A DNA stretch of 64,000 nucleotides from assembly GCF_040149665.1 (NCBI RefSeq), contig NZ_JBEFLP010000001.1, forward strand, positions 806,001 to 870,000, written 5' to 3'. Below, in pieces: positions 7,365-16,784 of the stretch. The position numbers were made by a program, and so were the translations under genes. The notes beneath the pieces were generated by a model. It was given only the letters and a program-made list of their open reading frames with translations. It was not told the origin of the DNA and ran no database searches. This DNA is from Sulfitobacter sp. HNIBRBA3233 (lineage in GTDB: Bacteria; Pseudomonadota; Alphaproteobacteria; Rhodobacterales; Rhodobacteraceae). Position 1 is the first letter of the stretch; every line of letters begins with the position of its first letter.

Positions 7365-8885
7365 ATGAGCTTGGACGAGCAAAACGTAAAAGAGGGTGTG
7401 GATCAGGAAACCGTCGACGCGGTGCGCGAGGTTGGCGGCGCCTACAAACACGGCTGGTCGACCGATATCGAGATGGAATATGCGCCCAAGGGCCTGAACC
7501 CCGATATCGTCAAGCTGATCTCGGAGAAGAACGAAGAGCCGCAGTGGATGACCGACTGGCGTCTGGAAGCCTATGAGCGCTGGCTGACCAAGAAAGAACC
7601 CAAATGGGCCATGGTCGATTATCCCGAAATCGATTTTCAGGAGCAGTATTACTACGCCCGGCCCAAGAGCATGATGGTCAAGCCCAAGTCGCTGGACGAG
7701 GTCGACCCGAAGCTTCTGGCGACCTACAGCAAGCTGGGCATCCCTCTGCAGGAGCAGAAGATCCTTGCCGGTGTCGAAGGCGCGGGCGAGATGCCGGCGG
7801 AGTCGCGCAAGGTCGCCGTGGACGCGGTTTTCGATTCCGTTTCGGTGGGCACCACCTTCCAGAAAGAGCTGCGCGAGGCGGGGGTTATTTTCTGCTCGAT
7901 CTCCGAGGCGATCCGCGACCATCCCGAACTGGTGAAGAAATACCTCGGATCGGTCGTGCCGGTATCGGACAACTACTACGCGACGCTGAACTCCGCAGTC
8001 TTTTCGGACGGATCGTTCGTCTACGTGCCGCCCGGCGTGCGCTGCCCGATGGAGCTGTCGACCTATTTCCGCATCAACGCCGAGAACACCGGCCAGTTCG
8101 AGCGGACGCTTATCATTGCGGACAAGGGGTCTTATGTCTCCTACCTCGAAGGGTGTACCGCCCCGCAGCGTGACGAGGCGCAGCTGCACGCAGCCGTCGT
8201 CGAGATCATCGTCGAGGAAGACGCGGAGGTGAAGTATTCCACGGTCCAGAACTGGTATCCGGGCGACGAGAACGGCAAGGGCGGGATCTATAACTTCGTG
8301 ACCAAACGTGCCGATTGCCGCGGCGACCGGGCCAAGGTGATGTGGACGCAGGTCGAAACGGGGTCCGCGGTGACGTGGAAGTACCCCAGCTGCATCCTGC
8401 GCGGGGACGACAGCCAGGGCGAGTTCTACTCCATCGCCATCGCCAACAACATGCAGCAGGCCGATACCGGCACCAAGATGGTGCATCTGGGCAAGCGGAC
8501 CAAGTCGCGCATCGTGTCCAAGGGGATCAGTGCCGGCAAGGCGCAGAACACCTATCGCGGCCTCGTGTCGATGCACCCCAAGGCCAAGGAATCGCGCAAC
8601 TATACCCAGTGCGACAGCCTGCTGATCGGGGACAAATGCGGCGCGCATACGGTGCCCTACATCGAGGTGCGCAACAACTCGAGCCGCGTTGAGCATGAAG
8701 CGACCACATCGAAGGTGGACGACGACCAGCTGTTCTATTGCCGCTCGCGCGGGATGGACGAGGAAGAGGCCGTGGCCCTTGTCGTCAACGGGTTCTGCAA
8801 GGACGTGCTTCAGGCGCTGCCGATGGAATTCGCGATGGAAGCGCAGGCGCTGGTGGCCATCTCGCTCGAAGGGTCTGTCGGGTGA
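7365..8885 (+). CDS. sufB: Fe-S cluster assembly protein SufB
   Basis: The protein has 506 residues, the usual length of SufB, the scaffold subunit of the SufBCD complex. The SufBD beta-helix core is recognisable from [34 protein letters not shown] onward. [20 protein letters not shown] and [17 protein letters not shown] are family blocks, and the C-terminal [19 protein letters not shown] matches as well. SufB assembles a nascent cluster with sulfur from a desulfurase and iron, with SufC supplying ATPase activity. It overlaps the next small gene by its stop codon (GTGA). Confidence 0.98.
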   Translation: MSLDEQNVKEGVDQETVDAVREVGGAYKHGWSTDIEMEYAPKGLNPDIVKLISEKNEEPQWMTDWRLEAYERWLTKKEPKWAMVDYPEIDFQEQYYYARPKSMMVKPKSLDEVDPKLLATYSKLGIPLQEQKILAGVEGAGEMPAESRKVAVDAVFDSVSVGTTFQKELREAGVIFCSISEAIRDHPELVKKYLGSVVPVSDNYYATLNSAVFSDGSFVYVPPGVRCPMELSTYFRINAENTGQFERTLIIADKGSYVSYLEGCTAPQRDEAQLHAAVVEIIVEEDAEVKYSTVQNWYPGDENGKGGIYNFVTKRADCRGDRAKVMWTQVETGSAVTWKYPSCILRGDDSQGEFYSIAIANNMQQADTGTKMVHLGKRTKSRIVSKGISAGKAQNTYRGLVSMHPKAKESRNYTQCDSLLIGDKCGAHTVPYIEVRNNSSRVEHEATTSKVDDDQLFYCRSRGMDEEEAVALVVNGFCKDVLQALPMEFAMEAQALVAISLEGSVG

Positions 8886-9061
8886 TCGCGCAGGTCGCAA
8901 AAGAAACAGCCATCGCCGTTGTCTTGTTCTTTCTCGTGTCCCTGCTGTTCAACTTCGGCGGGGACACGATTACCGAAAAGCTGACGGGGACGGTGCTCTT
9001 TGGCGTGATCTACGCCCTTCTGGGCCTTGTCATCAAATGGGTACGGAGCCGCAACTCATGA
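8882..9061 (+). CDS. small two-helix membrane protein in suf operon
   Basis: A GTG at 8882 overlaps the sufB stop and opens a 59-residue protein. It has two hydrophobic helices, about residues 10-24 ([16 protein letters not shown]) and 36-52 ([19 protein letters not shown]), separated by a short polar loop, and a basic tail. No known family was recognised. Its stop overlaps the start of the YbjQ gene (ATGA). The coupling on both sides supports expression, but the function and any tie to Fe-S assembly are unknown. Confidence 0.75.
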   Translation: MIAQVAKETAIAVVLFFLVSLLFNFGGDTITEKLTGTVLFGVIYALLGLVIKWVRSRNS

Positions 9062-9372
9062 TTCTGACCACCACGAACACTGTCGAAGGCCAGAAGATTA
9101 CCGCCTACCACGGCATCGTGGTGGGAGAGGCAATCATGGGCGCCAACATCGTGCGTGATCTTTTTGCGCGCGTGACAGACATCGTCGGCGGACGGTCGGG
9201 CCAGTACGAGAACAAGCTGCGCGATGCGCGCGAGGCGGCGATGCGCGAGATCAAGGAAGAATGCTATCACGTAGGCGGCAATGCCATCGTCGGCATGGAC
9301 ATCGATTACGAGATCATCTCGGACAGCATGATGATGGTGTCGGTTTCCGGCACGGCGGTCACGCTGGGCTGA
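9058..9372 (+). CDS. YbjQ/UPF0145 family protein
   Basis: This 104-residue protein fits the YbjQ (UPF0145, heavy-metal-binding-domain-like) family. The start [25 protein letters not shown] and the core [25 protein letters not shown] are typical. The AVGIDIDYE-type motif appears here as [12 protein letters not shown]. The family forms pentameric rings; its role is not settled. It is an additional gene inside the suf operon, joined to its upstream neighbour by an ATGA overlap. Confidence 0.92.
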   Translation: MILTTTNTVEGQKITAYHGIVVGEAIMGANIVRDLFARVTDIVGGRSGQYENKLRDAREAAMREIKEECYHVGGNAIVGMDIDYEIISDSMMMVSVSGTAVTLG

Positions 9373-9421
9373 CATGGGATCCGTACACTTCCGGGCGCCG
9401 CCCGCATCCAAGGAGCAGTCG

Positions 9422-10240
9422 ATGACCGCAACCGACACCATAGAGGCCAAGACAGCGCAGCCGCTGGCGATGCACTGGTGGCGGTCGCAGCCGAACTTCG
9501 GCGATGCGATCAATCCTTTCGTGGTGGCCCATGTGTCGGGGCGCGAGGTACGTCATGCGGCACCCCGCGCATCCGATCTGTTCGCGATCGGGTCGATGCT
9601 GCAACTGGTCAAGCGCAAGTTTCAGGAGCCGCGCCCGCAACTCGGACCGATCCATATCTGGGGCACCGGCCTTCTGCATCCGGTGTCGGGGTCCAAATGG
9701 ATGGACAATATGGAGATCGCAGCAGTGCGCGGGCCGGTCACCGCCGGGCTGCTGAACAAGCCGGTGACGAATTTCGGCGATCCGGGCCTGCTGATCGACG
9801 CGGTCTGGCCCTTCGAGGCCGAGCGCACCGACCGCATCGGCATCGTCCCGCACCACAGCGGCGTCCACGCGCCCGAGGTCGAGGCGCTGCTGGCCAGCGA
9901 TCCGGCATATATGCTGATCGACCCGGCGGACGACCCCAAGACGGTCTGCCACCAGATCGCATCCTGCGCGCAGGTCTTCGCGTCTTCGTTGCACGGGTTG
10001 ATCGTGGCCGATGCCTACGGCGTGCCCAATACATGGGTGCGCACCAACAACCAGATGACACTGAAATACCTCGACTACGCGATGTCGGTGGGCCGGACGG
10101 ACATGCGCGCGCCGATCTCGTGGGAGGACGTGCCGGACGCACCGTTCCCCGGCGCGATTTCCTACAACGACGGGATCGCGCGCTGCCGCGAAACCCTGCT
10201 GGACTGCTTTCCGGCCACACTCAAATCAGGGGCGTCCTGA
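9422..10240 (+). CDS. polysaccharide pyruvyl transferase family protein
   Basis: The protein has 272 residues. The start is ATG 9422 with AAGGAG at 9410-9415. The sequence LAMHWWRSQPNFGDAINPFVVAHVSGREV, then IWGTGLLH, AAVRGPVTAGLL and SSLHGLIVADAYGVPNTW, matches the polysaccharide pyruvyl transferase fold. Relatives add pyruvate ketals to surface sugars or act as exopolysaccharide glycosyl-modifying proteins. It stands between ybjQ and sufC, an unexpected place for a cell-surface sugar enzyme. Nothing in the sequence ties it to cluster assembly, so it may be a passenger using the operon promoter. Confidence 0.85.
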   Translation: MTATDTIEAKTAQPLAMHWWRSQPNFGDAINPFVVAHVSGREVRHAAPRASDLFAIGSMLQLVKRKFQEPRPQLGPIHIWGTGLLHPVSGSKWMDNMEIAAVRGPVTAGLLNKPVTNFGDPGLLIDAVWPFEAERTDRIGIVPHHSGVHAPEVEALLASDPAYMLIDPADDPKTVCHQIASCAQVFASSLHGLIVADAYGVPNTWVRTNNQMTLKYLDYAMSVGRTDMRAPISWEDVPDAPFPGAISYNDGIARCRETLLDCFPATLKSGAS

Positions 10241-10296
10241 CGCCGCACTTCACATTCCGCCCCCGTGGCGACACATACAGACAAAAGGAGACCACC

Positions 10297-11052
10297 ATGC
10301 TGAGCATCAAGAACCTCGCGGTCAAACTCGCAGACGAAGACAAACAGATCCTGAAGGGCGTAGACCTCGAAGTCGAAGCCGGAAAGGTCCACGCGATCAT
10401 GGGTCCGAACGGGTCGGGCAAGTCGACACTATCCTACGTTCTGTCGGGCAAGGACGGCTATGAAGTGACCTCCGGCAGTGCCGAGCTGGAAGGCATCGAC
10501 CTGCTGGATCTGGAGCCCGAAGAGCGCGCGGCAGCGGGCCTGTTCCTGGCATTCCAGTATCCTGTCGAAATCCCCGGCGTCGGCAACATGACCTTCCTGC
10601 GCACCGCGGTGAACGCACAGCGCAAGGCCCGCGGCGAAGAGGAAATCTCGGCGGCCGATTTCCTGAAGGTGATCCGCCAGAAGGCGAAGGATCTCAAGAT
10701 CGACGCGGACATGCTGAAGCGGCCCGTGAACATGGGCTTTTCGGGCGGCGAGAAAAAGCGCAACGAAATCCTCCAGATGGCAATGCTTGAGCCCAAGATG
10801 TGCATTCTGGACGAGACCGACTCCGGTCTGGACGTGGACGCGATGAAGCTGGTCGCCGAAGGGGTGAACGCCCTGCGCACCGAAGGACGCGGTTTTCTTG
10901 TGATCACTCACTACCAGCGTCTTCTCGACCACATCAAACCCGATGTCGTGCACATCATGTCAGACGGTCGCATCATCAAGACCGGCGGCCCCGAGCTTGC
11001 GCTCGAAGTCGAGAACAACGGCTACGCGGACATCCTGAGCGAGGTGGCGTAA
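10297..11052 (+). CDS. sufC: Fe-S cluster assembly ATPase SufC
   Basis: This 251-residue ABC-type ATPase powers the SufBCD scaffold. The Walker A motif is GPNGSGKST near residue 37, the ABC signature appears as FSGGEKKR, and Walker B is MCILDETDSGLD. The D-loop and switch histidine (LVITHYQRLL) follow. The unusual SGGEKKRNEILQ signature is characteristic of SufC. The start has a strong AAAGGAG at 10284-10290. Its stop overlaps the sufD start (TAATG). Confidence 0.98.
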   Translation: MLSIKNLAVKLADEDKQILKGVDLEVEAGKVHAIMGPNGSGKSTLSYVLSGKDGYEVTSGSAELEGIDLLDLEPEERAAAGLFLAFQYPVEIPGVGNMTFLRTAVNAQRKARGEEEISAADFLKVIRQKAKDLKIDADMLKRPVNMGFSGGEKKRNEILQMAMLEPKMCILDETDSGLDVDAMKLVAEGVNALRTEGRGFLVITHYQRLLDHIKPDVVHIMSDGRIIKTGGPELALEVENNGYADILSEVA

Positions 11053-12335
11053 TGGCCGACGCAGTTCAGAAAACCGACCCGACCGAGGCGATGATCGCAG
11101 GGCTGACGATGCCTGCGGGCGGCGCATGGGCCACGGCAGCCCGCGAGGACGCGCTTCAGCGTCTGCTGGCCGTCGGCCTGCCCAACCGCCGTGACGAGTA
11201 CTGGAAATACACGCGCCCCGATACGCTGACCGCGCCGGATGCAATTCTGGCGGCGGTTCTCGAAACCGACGAGGCGCCGATGTTCGACGAGGTCGACCGG
11301 CTAAAGATCGTGTTCGTAGACGGCGTGTTCGACGCGGAGGCCTCGGACGATCTGAGCCTTGAGGGTATCACCATCGAACGGCTTGCCGCAGCGGATAGTG
11401 ATCTGCACTGGGCAAAGGGCCTTTACGGTGTGCTTGAAACGCGCGGCCAGACACCCGTCGCGCGCCCCCTTGCGACGCTGAACACCGCCTTTGCGACCGA
11501 TGGCGTATTGATCCATGTAAGCGGCAAGCCGTCAAAGCCGGTGAACCTGATTTATCGCCACGAATCAGACAGTTCCGATGCGATCCTGCACCACTGCATC
11601 AAGCTTGATGCCGGTGCGGAACTGACGCTTCTGGAAAATGGTCCGGCAGCGGCACGGTTCAACAAGGTCATGGAAGTCGAAGTGGCGGACAACGCGTCCT
11701 TCCACCACATCCGCGCGCAGGGCCGCGACCACGAGCGCCGCGCGGCGACCCATATCTTCGCGCGTCTCGGCGCCGAAAGCGCTTTCCGGTCCTTTACCAT
11801 GACCGTGAACGGTGTGCTGACCCGCAACGAATGCGTGATCGAACTGACCGGCGACGATGCGCTGGCCCATGTGGCGGGTGCCTGTGTGGGAGATGGCGAT
11901 TTCCACCACGACGACACGGTATTCATCACCCATGACGCGGTGAACTGCGAAAGCCGTCAGGTCTACAAGAAAGTGCTGCGCAACGGGGCGACCGGTGTGT
12001 TCCAGGGCAAGATCCTCGTAAAGGCGGGCGCGCAGAAGACCGATGGCTACCAGATCAGCCAGTCCCTGCTGCTCGACGACGACAGCCAGTTCCTCGCCAA
12101 GCCCGAGCTTGAGATCTACGCCGATGACGTGGCCTGTTCGCACGGCTCCACCTCGGGTGCGATCGACGAGGACGCGCTCTTCTACCTGCGCTCGCGCGGT
12201 GTGCCCGAAGGCGAGGCGACGGACCTTCTGACGCTCGCCTTCCTCGCCGAGGCCGTGGACGAGATCGCACAGGAAGACCTGCGCGACGGGATGACCGAGC
12301 GTCTTGGCGCATGGCTTGTGCGGCACCGCAGCTGA
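11052..12335 (+). CDS. sufD: Fe-S cluster assembly protein SufD
   Basis: This 427-residue SufBD-family protein pairs with SufB. The N-terminal helical part contains NRRDEYWKYTRPDTL, the W-K-Y motif of SufD. The beta-helix core ends with the conserved block TDGYQISQSLLLDDDSQFLAKPELEIYADDVACSHGSTSG. The C-terminal SRGVPEGEATDLLTLAFLAEAV also matches the family. Its start codon shares one base with the sufC stop, so translation of the pair is coupled. Confidence 0.97.
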   Translation: MADAVQKTDPTEAMIAGLTMPAGGAWATAAREDALQRLLAVGLPNRRDEYWKYTRPDTLTAPDAILAAVLETDEAPMFDEVDRLKIVFVDGVFDAEASDDLSLEGITIERLAAADSDLHWAKGLYGVLETRGQTPVARPLATLNTAFATDGVLIHVSGKPSKPVNLIYRHESDSSDAILHHCIKLDAGAELTLLENGPAAARFNKVMEVEVADNASFHHIRAQGRDHERRAATHIFARLGAESAFRSFTMTVNGVLTRNECVIELTGDDALAHVAGACVGDGDFHHDDTVFITHDAVNCESRQVYKKVLRNGATGVFQGKILVKAGAQKTDGYQISQSLLLDDDSQFLAKPELEIYADDVACSHGSTSGAIDEDALFYLRSRGVPEGEATDLLTLAFLAEAVDEIAQEDLRDGMTERLGAWLVRHRS

Positions 12336-12336
12336 C

Positions 12337-12822
12337 ATGGCGCTGACACAGGATATCGTGGCGACCTACCGTGGGCCGCAGCGCATCTTTGCGCGGTTCC
12401 TCTCGCAGGGCCGCAACGAGGTGCGCGGGCTGCTGTTTGTCTTGATCGCTGGTATCCTGATGTTCATCGCGGCTACCCCGTATCAGGCGCGCGAGGCGGC
12501 ACTGGATCCGGAGATTCCGTTGCTGGCACGCATTTACTGGAGCGCTTTCTTCGCGATCTTCATCGTGCCGATCATGGTCTACCTCTTTGCCGCGCTCATC
12601 TGGGTGCTGGCGCGTCTCGGCCGGCGGCGGGTGACGGGCTACCAGATCCGGTTCAGCCTGATCTGGTCGCTGCTGGCCTCGACGCCGGTCCTGCTTCTTC
12701 TGGGTCTGACAGCGGGCTTCGTCGGGCCGGGGGTGCAGGTGCAGCTGCTCTCGCTCGTCTGGCTTGTGGTCTTCGTCTGGTTCTGGATCAGCGGCCTCAC
12801 TACCGCCGAGGAGACCGCATGA
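12337..12822 (+). CDS. Yip1-like membrane protein (first of pair)
   Basis: The protein has 161 residues and four hydrophobic helices, beginning MALTQDIVATYRGPQRIFARFLSQGRNEVRGLLFVLIAG. The pattern of an N-terminal amphipathic part with a GP-x-R motif and a bundle of four helices resembles the YIP1 family. It starts one base after the sufD stop and overlaps the next Yip1-like gene by ATGA. Members are frequent between sufD and sufS in Rhodobacteraceae. Their job in that operon is unknown. Confidence 0.78.
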   Translation: MALTQDIVATYRGPQRIFARFLSQGRNEVRGLLFVLIAGILMFIAATPYQAREAALDPEIPLLARIYWSAFFAIFIVPIMVYLFAALIWVLARLGRRRVTGYQIRFSLIWSLLASTPVLLLLGLTAGFVGPGVQVQLLSLVWLVVFVWFWISGLTTAEETA

Positions 12823-13409
12823 CACAATCGGACACCGTCAAGGCGCTGGCGCTGGAAACCCTGCAAAGCCCGGCCACCGCCGCAGAGCGGATCATCGGGT
12901 ACCACTTCAGCCGCGATACGCTGTGGTCGGGGCTGGTGCTGGTCTCAGCGATCAATTGCATCATCTACAGCTTCTCGTTGCTTCTGACCGACACCAGCCT
13001 GCTGCCGCCGTTCCTGCGCAACCCGCTGATGTTCTTTTTCATCGTCACCGGGATCTTCGTACTGACCATCCACGCCTTCTACTGGGCGGGCCGGGCGATG
13101 GGCGGGCACGGCGATCTGGGCGATCTGCTCAAGCTCATGGTGTGGTTGCAGGGCTTGCGCGCAATCGCGCAGGCGGTGCTTTTCGTGCTGATGCTGGTGG
13201 CACCGCTGCTCGGCAATCTCTTCTCTCTGGCCGTGGGGATCCTGGGGCTGTGGATCACGGTCCATTTCATCACCGTGGCCCTGAACCTCGGCTCTGTCTG
13301 GCGGGGGTTCGGCGTGATGCTTGTGGCGGGCATCGGCCTTGTGTTCGGTATTGTTTTCCTGATCGGGCTGATCGGCCTGACCGCCATCGGAGTTCCCGCA
13401 AATGTATGA
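12819..13409 (+). CDS. YIP1 family membrane protein (second of pair)
   Basis: The protein has 196 residues with five hydrophobic helices; an N-terminal soluble stretch of about 35 residues contains PATAAERIIGYHFSRDTLWSG. The central HAFYWAGRAMGGHGDLGDLLKLMVWLQ followed by two long hydrophobic segments is the pattern of bacterial YIP1-domain proteins. It overlaps the preceding gene (ATGA) and the sufS start (eight bases). The two membrane genes together look like a hetero-oligomeric pair. Function unknown. Confidence 0.83.
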   Translation: MTQSDTVKALALETLQSPATAAERIIGYHFSRDTLWSGLVLVSAINCIIYSFSLLLTDTSLLPPFLRNPLMFFFIVTGIFVLTIHAFYWAGRAMGGHGDLGDLLKLMVWLQGLRAIAQAVLFVLMLVAPLLGNLFSLAVGILGLWITVHFITVALNLGSVWRGFGVMLVAGIGLVFGIVFLIGLIGLTAIGVPANV

Positions 13410-14622
13410 CGTTCAAGCCATCCGCGCAGATTTCCCGATCCTCAAGCGCGAGGTCAACGGCAAGCCGCTGGTCTATTTCGACAACGGCGCGTCGGCGCAG
13501 AAACCGCAGGTCGTCATCGACGCGATCACCCGCGCCTACGCCGAGGAATACGCCAACGTCCACCGCGGGCTGCATTACCTGTCTAACCTTGCAACCGACA
13601 AATACGAGGCGGTGCGCGGCACCGTTGCGCGGTTCCTGAACGCAGGATCCGACGACGAGATCGTGTTCAACTCCGGCACCACCGAGGGGATCAATCTGGT
13701 CGCCTACGGCTGGGCCATGCCCCACATGGAAGCGGGCGACGAGATCATCCTGAGCGTCATGGAACATCACGCCAATATCGTGCCCTGGCATTTCCTGCGC
13801 GAACGCATGGGCGTGGTCATCAAATGGGTAGATGTGGACAGCACCGGCGCGCTGGACCCGCAGGCGGTGATCGATGCGATCACCCCCCGCACCAAGCTGA
13901 TCGCCGTCACCCATATGTCGAACGTGCTGGGCACCGTGGTCGACGTGAAAACCATCTGCACCGAGGCGCGCAAGCGTGGCATCGCCAGCCTTGTGGACGG
14001 CAGCCAGGCCGCAGTTCACCTGCCCGTGGACGTGCGCGATATCGGGTGCGATTTCTACTGCGTGACGGGTCACAAGCTGTACGGGCCATCGGGTTCCGGC
14101 GCGATCTACATCACCGAAGCGCGGATGCGCGAGATGCGCCCCTTCATCGGTGGCGGTGACATGATCCGCGAAGTGACCAAGGATGCCGTCATCTACAACG
14201 ATCCCCCGATGAAGTTCGAGGCCGGCACACCCGGCATCGTCCAGACCATCGGTCTGGGTGTCGCAATCGACTACATGACCGGTGTCGGCCTCGACCAGAT
14301 CGCGGCGCACGAGGCCGGTCTGCGCGATTATGCCCAGCAGCAGCTGGCTGGCCTGAACTGGGTTCAGGTGCAGGGCAACGCATCGGGCAAGGGCGCGATC
14401 TTCAGCTTTACGCTGGACGGGGCGGCGCATGCCCATGACATTTCGACCATCCTCGACAAGCGCGGCGTGGCCGTGCGCGCGGGCCAGCATTGCTGCGGGC
14501 CGCTGATGGAGCACATGGGCCTGACCGCCACCTGCCGCGCGTCCTTTGGCATGTACAACACCCGCGAAGAGATCGACACATGGATCGACGCGCTTCAGCT
14601 TGCGCATGAGTTGTTCGCCTGA
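13402..14622 (+). CDS. sufS: cysteine desulfurase SufS
   Basis: This 406-residue PLP enzyme is a group II desulfurase. The start MYDVQAIRADFPILKREVNGKPLVYFDNGASAQKP is typical of SufS. The PLP lysine is K225 in VTGHKLYGPSGSG. The catalytic cysteine is C364 in RAGQHCCGP; group II enzymes usually need a SufE or SufU partner to take over the persulfide. No such partner lies within the window. The gene is the last recognisable suf gene here and is followed only 49 bases later by a tRNA gene. Confidence 0.97.
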   Translation: MYDVQAIRADFPILKREVNGKPLVYFDNGASAQKPQVVIDAITRAYAEEYANVHRGLHYLSNLATDKYEAVRGTVARFLNAGSDDEIVFNSGTTEGINLVAYGWAMPHMEAGDEIILSVMEHHANIVPWHFLRERMGVVIKWVDVDSTGALDPQAVIDAITPRTKLIAVTHMSNVLGTVVDVKTICTEARKRGIASLVDGSQAAVHLPVDVRDIGCDFYCVTGHKLYGPSGSGAIYITEARMREMRPFIGGGDMIREVTKDAVIYNDPPMKFEAGTPGIVQTIGLGVAIDYMTGVGLDQIAAHEAGLRDYAQQQLAGLNWVQVQGNASGKGAIFSFTLDGAAHAHDISTILDKRGVAVRAGQHCCGPLMEHMGLTATCRASFGMYNTREEIDTWIDALQLAHELFA

Positions 14623-14671
14623 GGCGTTTTTGAATTGCAGGGGCAGGTCGGGCCGATTATACGGGCCACGT

Positions 14672-14748
<77 letters not shown>

Positions 14749-15115
14749 CCCTCCGAAAATAATCCGCAAGATACCAGTCGGTTATGCCGATATTCTGGAA
14801 GGCTCTTGAGGCGGTTTCCATCATTCTGATGTGTTCTGTTCTGTCGAGCATGGTTCGGCGGTCGGACTGCGTTTTGGCTAAGGTGATTTCCGAAAGGCTT
14901 TCGTGGCACGAACACGCGCCGATCTGGTGGGTAGATACAACGAGTTAGGCGAGGGCGGCGCGGGCCTTGCGCAGGCCATCGAAAGTGCAGATGTCGGACA
15001 GACTAGATTTCGTTGTCACCTTTTTGATCCACGAAATACGCCTGCGACGGATCAAGGATGTTCGAATCCCCGAGCACCGGGATCATCGCCCAATGAACGA
15101 AGAGCGCGCAGTCCG
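14749..15115. other. intergenic stretch after tRNA-Arg with no recognisable gene
   Basis: This 367-base stretch has no convincing gene on either strand. Short open frames in it match nothing I know and have no start signals. It contains an isolated GTTCGAATCC (15060-15069) like a tRNA T-loop, but the neighbouring bases do not form a T stem. Its position between a tRNA and a large accessory locus makes a worn integration scar plausible. Confidence 0.4.
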
Positions 15116-15925
15116 TTACCCGCCGCCGGGGGATCGCGGGCCGAAGTCCACCTTGCAGCGCAGCCCGGCCGGTATCTCCAGATCGGGGTTGTCTAGCCGC
15201 AGGTGCAGGCCGAAGGTGCCGCTGGCCACGTCGAACACCTTGTCGATCCGCGTGATTTCGGCGGTGTGTTCGCCGTCGACGGGCGGGGCGGGGCGCACCT
15301 GCGCTGTATCGCCTTCCTCAATCGTTCCGAATTCACGCACCGGCAGGAACGCCACCACATCCAGCGGGTCCAGCTGTACGATGGTGGCAAGCCGGCCTTC
15401 CTGCGGAAGATATTCTCCGTCCTCCAGATGCCGTTCGAGCACGATGCCGTCAATCGGGCTGTGGATTTCCAGCAGGGACAGCAGGGCCTCGGCCCGCTTC
15501 AACTCCTCCATCGCGACACGGCGCGACAATTCGGCCCGCGCCAGCATCGCGCGGCTTGCGTCCACAGCGCTCTGGATTTCCTCCAGCCCCTCGCGGGTGA
15601 CGACGCCGCGATCCGACAGCTCCTGCGCGCGTTCGAGCCTGCCTTCGAGAAACGCAAGCTGCGTGCTCTGGGCTTCTATTTCGGAGGTGTCACTGGCGCG
15701 AAGGCGCAGCATGTCCGCCGTTGCCAGCTGTATCGTTGAATCGAGGGTCGCCAGAAGCTGCCCCTTCGACACCTCGTCGCCCGGCTGGACAAAGACACGC
15801 GACACGACCCCGCCCGAAGAACCGGCGACCTCGACGGTCTGGGAGGGGTCGATGACGCAATCGAATGTCTCGGCCGCCGCAGGTGCCGCGCAGAGTGCGA
15901 AGGCCAGAGCGAAGCGGAACTGCAT
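15116..15925 (-). CDS. periplasmic adaptor (HlyD/RND membrane-fusion-type) protein
   Basis: The protein has 269 residues and starts with a cleavable signal peptide (MQFRFALAFALCAAPAAAETF). A lipoyl half-domain follows (VFVQPGDEVSKGQLLATLDS), then a coiled-coil hairpin of about 100 residues rich in E, R, A and L. The second lipoyl half is IHSPIDGIVLERHLEDGEYL, and a beta-barrel domain ends with LEIPAGLRCKVDFG. This is the architecture of periplasmic adaptor subunits that bridge inner-membrane pumps and outer-membrane channels. No pump or TolC gene is adjacent. It lies seven bases after the SapC gene, so the two form an operon divergent from the giant gene. Confidence 0.9.
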   Translation of the reverse strand: MQFRFALAFALCAAPAAAETFDCVIDPSQTVEVAGSSGGVVSRVFVQPGDEVSKGQLLATLDSTIQLATADMLRLRASDTSEIEAQSTQLAFLEGRLERAQELSDRGVVTREGLEEIQSAVDASRAMLARAELSRRVAMEELKRAEALLSLLEIHSPIDGIVLERHLEDGEYLPQEGRLATIVQLDPLDVVAFLPVREFGTIEEGDTAQVRPAPPVDGEHTAEITRIDKVFDVASGTFGLHLRLDNPDLEIPAGLRCKVDFGPRSPGGG

Positions 15926-15932
15926 CGGCCCG

Positions 15933-16721
15933 TTACGCGCTCTCGACGGGTTCTGCCTCGGCTACGGGTTCCTCATCCGAGACGGCGGTGTCGCCGGACG
16001 TATTGGTCTGCTCCAGCATCCGGCGGAAGTGGCGCAGGGACGACAGGTGGAGGAAAATGCATTCCATCTCGTCGCGGCGGCACAATTCGCCCAAGGTTTC
16101 ATCGGACAGCGCCTTGAGCTTTTCGCGGTCCACCACCTGAAAACCGCCCAGCGTCCGCTTTTCACCCGCCGCAAGCGAGAATTGCGCCTGCATCGGGGTC
16201 AGAAGGTCCAGTTCCACCAGACGCTTGCAGAAGGCCTGCGTGCGAACGAAACCGGCCTGATAATCCTGCAAGAAGCGCAGGAGCGATTTCAGATAGGAAG
16301 TCTGTTCTCCGTCGGAATCGAACAGACGCTCGCCGCGTCCGTCGCGGTTCGCGCCCTCGAACTCCTCGTCGATCAGCAGCGAGAACCGCTTCTGATCGTT
16401 ATCGAGCGAAAAGATGAAAGGATACCGGCGCGCGAAGGCGGGAATATAGGTGCCTGTCCATTTGCCGTCTGCGTCCACGGCAAGGTTTTCGTTGTCGCGT
16501 GTCCCAAGAATAACAGCCGGTACGATTTCGTCACCGGTACCGGCGAACACGATGGGGTGGTCACCCGCAGCCGGTCCGAATTCTACAGCCGTGACCGGAA
16601 TCGAATTCGTCGATCCGGCAAAAGCGTAGGTTTTTCCAGTGCTCACAGAGAGGTCACCGTGGCGCTGTGCACTGACCGGAACGGCGGTTTTATAGAACAA
16701 TTGTTGCACTGGCATAATCAA
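15933..16721 (-). CDS. SapC family protein
   Basis: The protein has 262 residues. It starts MIMPVQQLFYKTAVPVSAQRHGDLSV, then has the SapC core NSIPVTAVEFGPAAGDHPIVFAG with ILGTRDNENLAVDADGKWTGTYIPAFARRYPFIFS. LLIDEEFEGANRDGRGERLFDSDGEQTSYL and a helical C-terminal half follow. SapC was named for a gene in the Campylobacter S-layer export cluster, but the biochemical role of the family is not known. There is no signal peptide, so it is probably cytoplasmic. A second in-frame ATG two codons in could be the true start. Being divergent from the giant gene, it may help in handling that substrate. Confidence 0.9.
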   Translation of the reverse strand: MIMPVQQLFYKTAVPVSAQRHGDLSVSTGKTYAFAGSTNSIPVTAVEFGPAAGDHPIVFAGTGDEIVPAVILGTRDNENLAVDADGKWTGTYIPAFARRYPFIFSLDNDQKRFSLLIDEEFEGANRDGRGERLFDSDGEQTSYLKSLLRFLQDYQAGFVRTQAFCKRLVELDLLTPMQAQFSLAAGEKRTLGGFQVVDREKLKALSDETLGELCRRDEMECIFLHLSSLRHFRRMLEQTNTSGDTAVSDEEPVAEAEPVESA

Positions 16722-16784
16722 TCAATCTCCTTCGAGAGTATCGTTCAAGATGTCATATAATAAATAAACCGTAGCCAGATGCCC

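Noticed and set aside
15060-15069. GTTCGAATCC resembling a tRNA T-loop after tRNA-Arg
   Set aside because: Flanking bases do not pair into a T stem and no acceptor or CCA follows, so it is not called a tRNA or a remnant.
14967-16760. Plus-strand 597-codon open frame across the adaptor and sapC genes
   Set aside because: The opposite strand encodes two recognisable proteins; this frame is Ser/Arg-rich with no domain.
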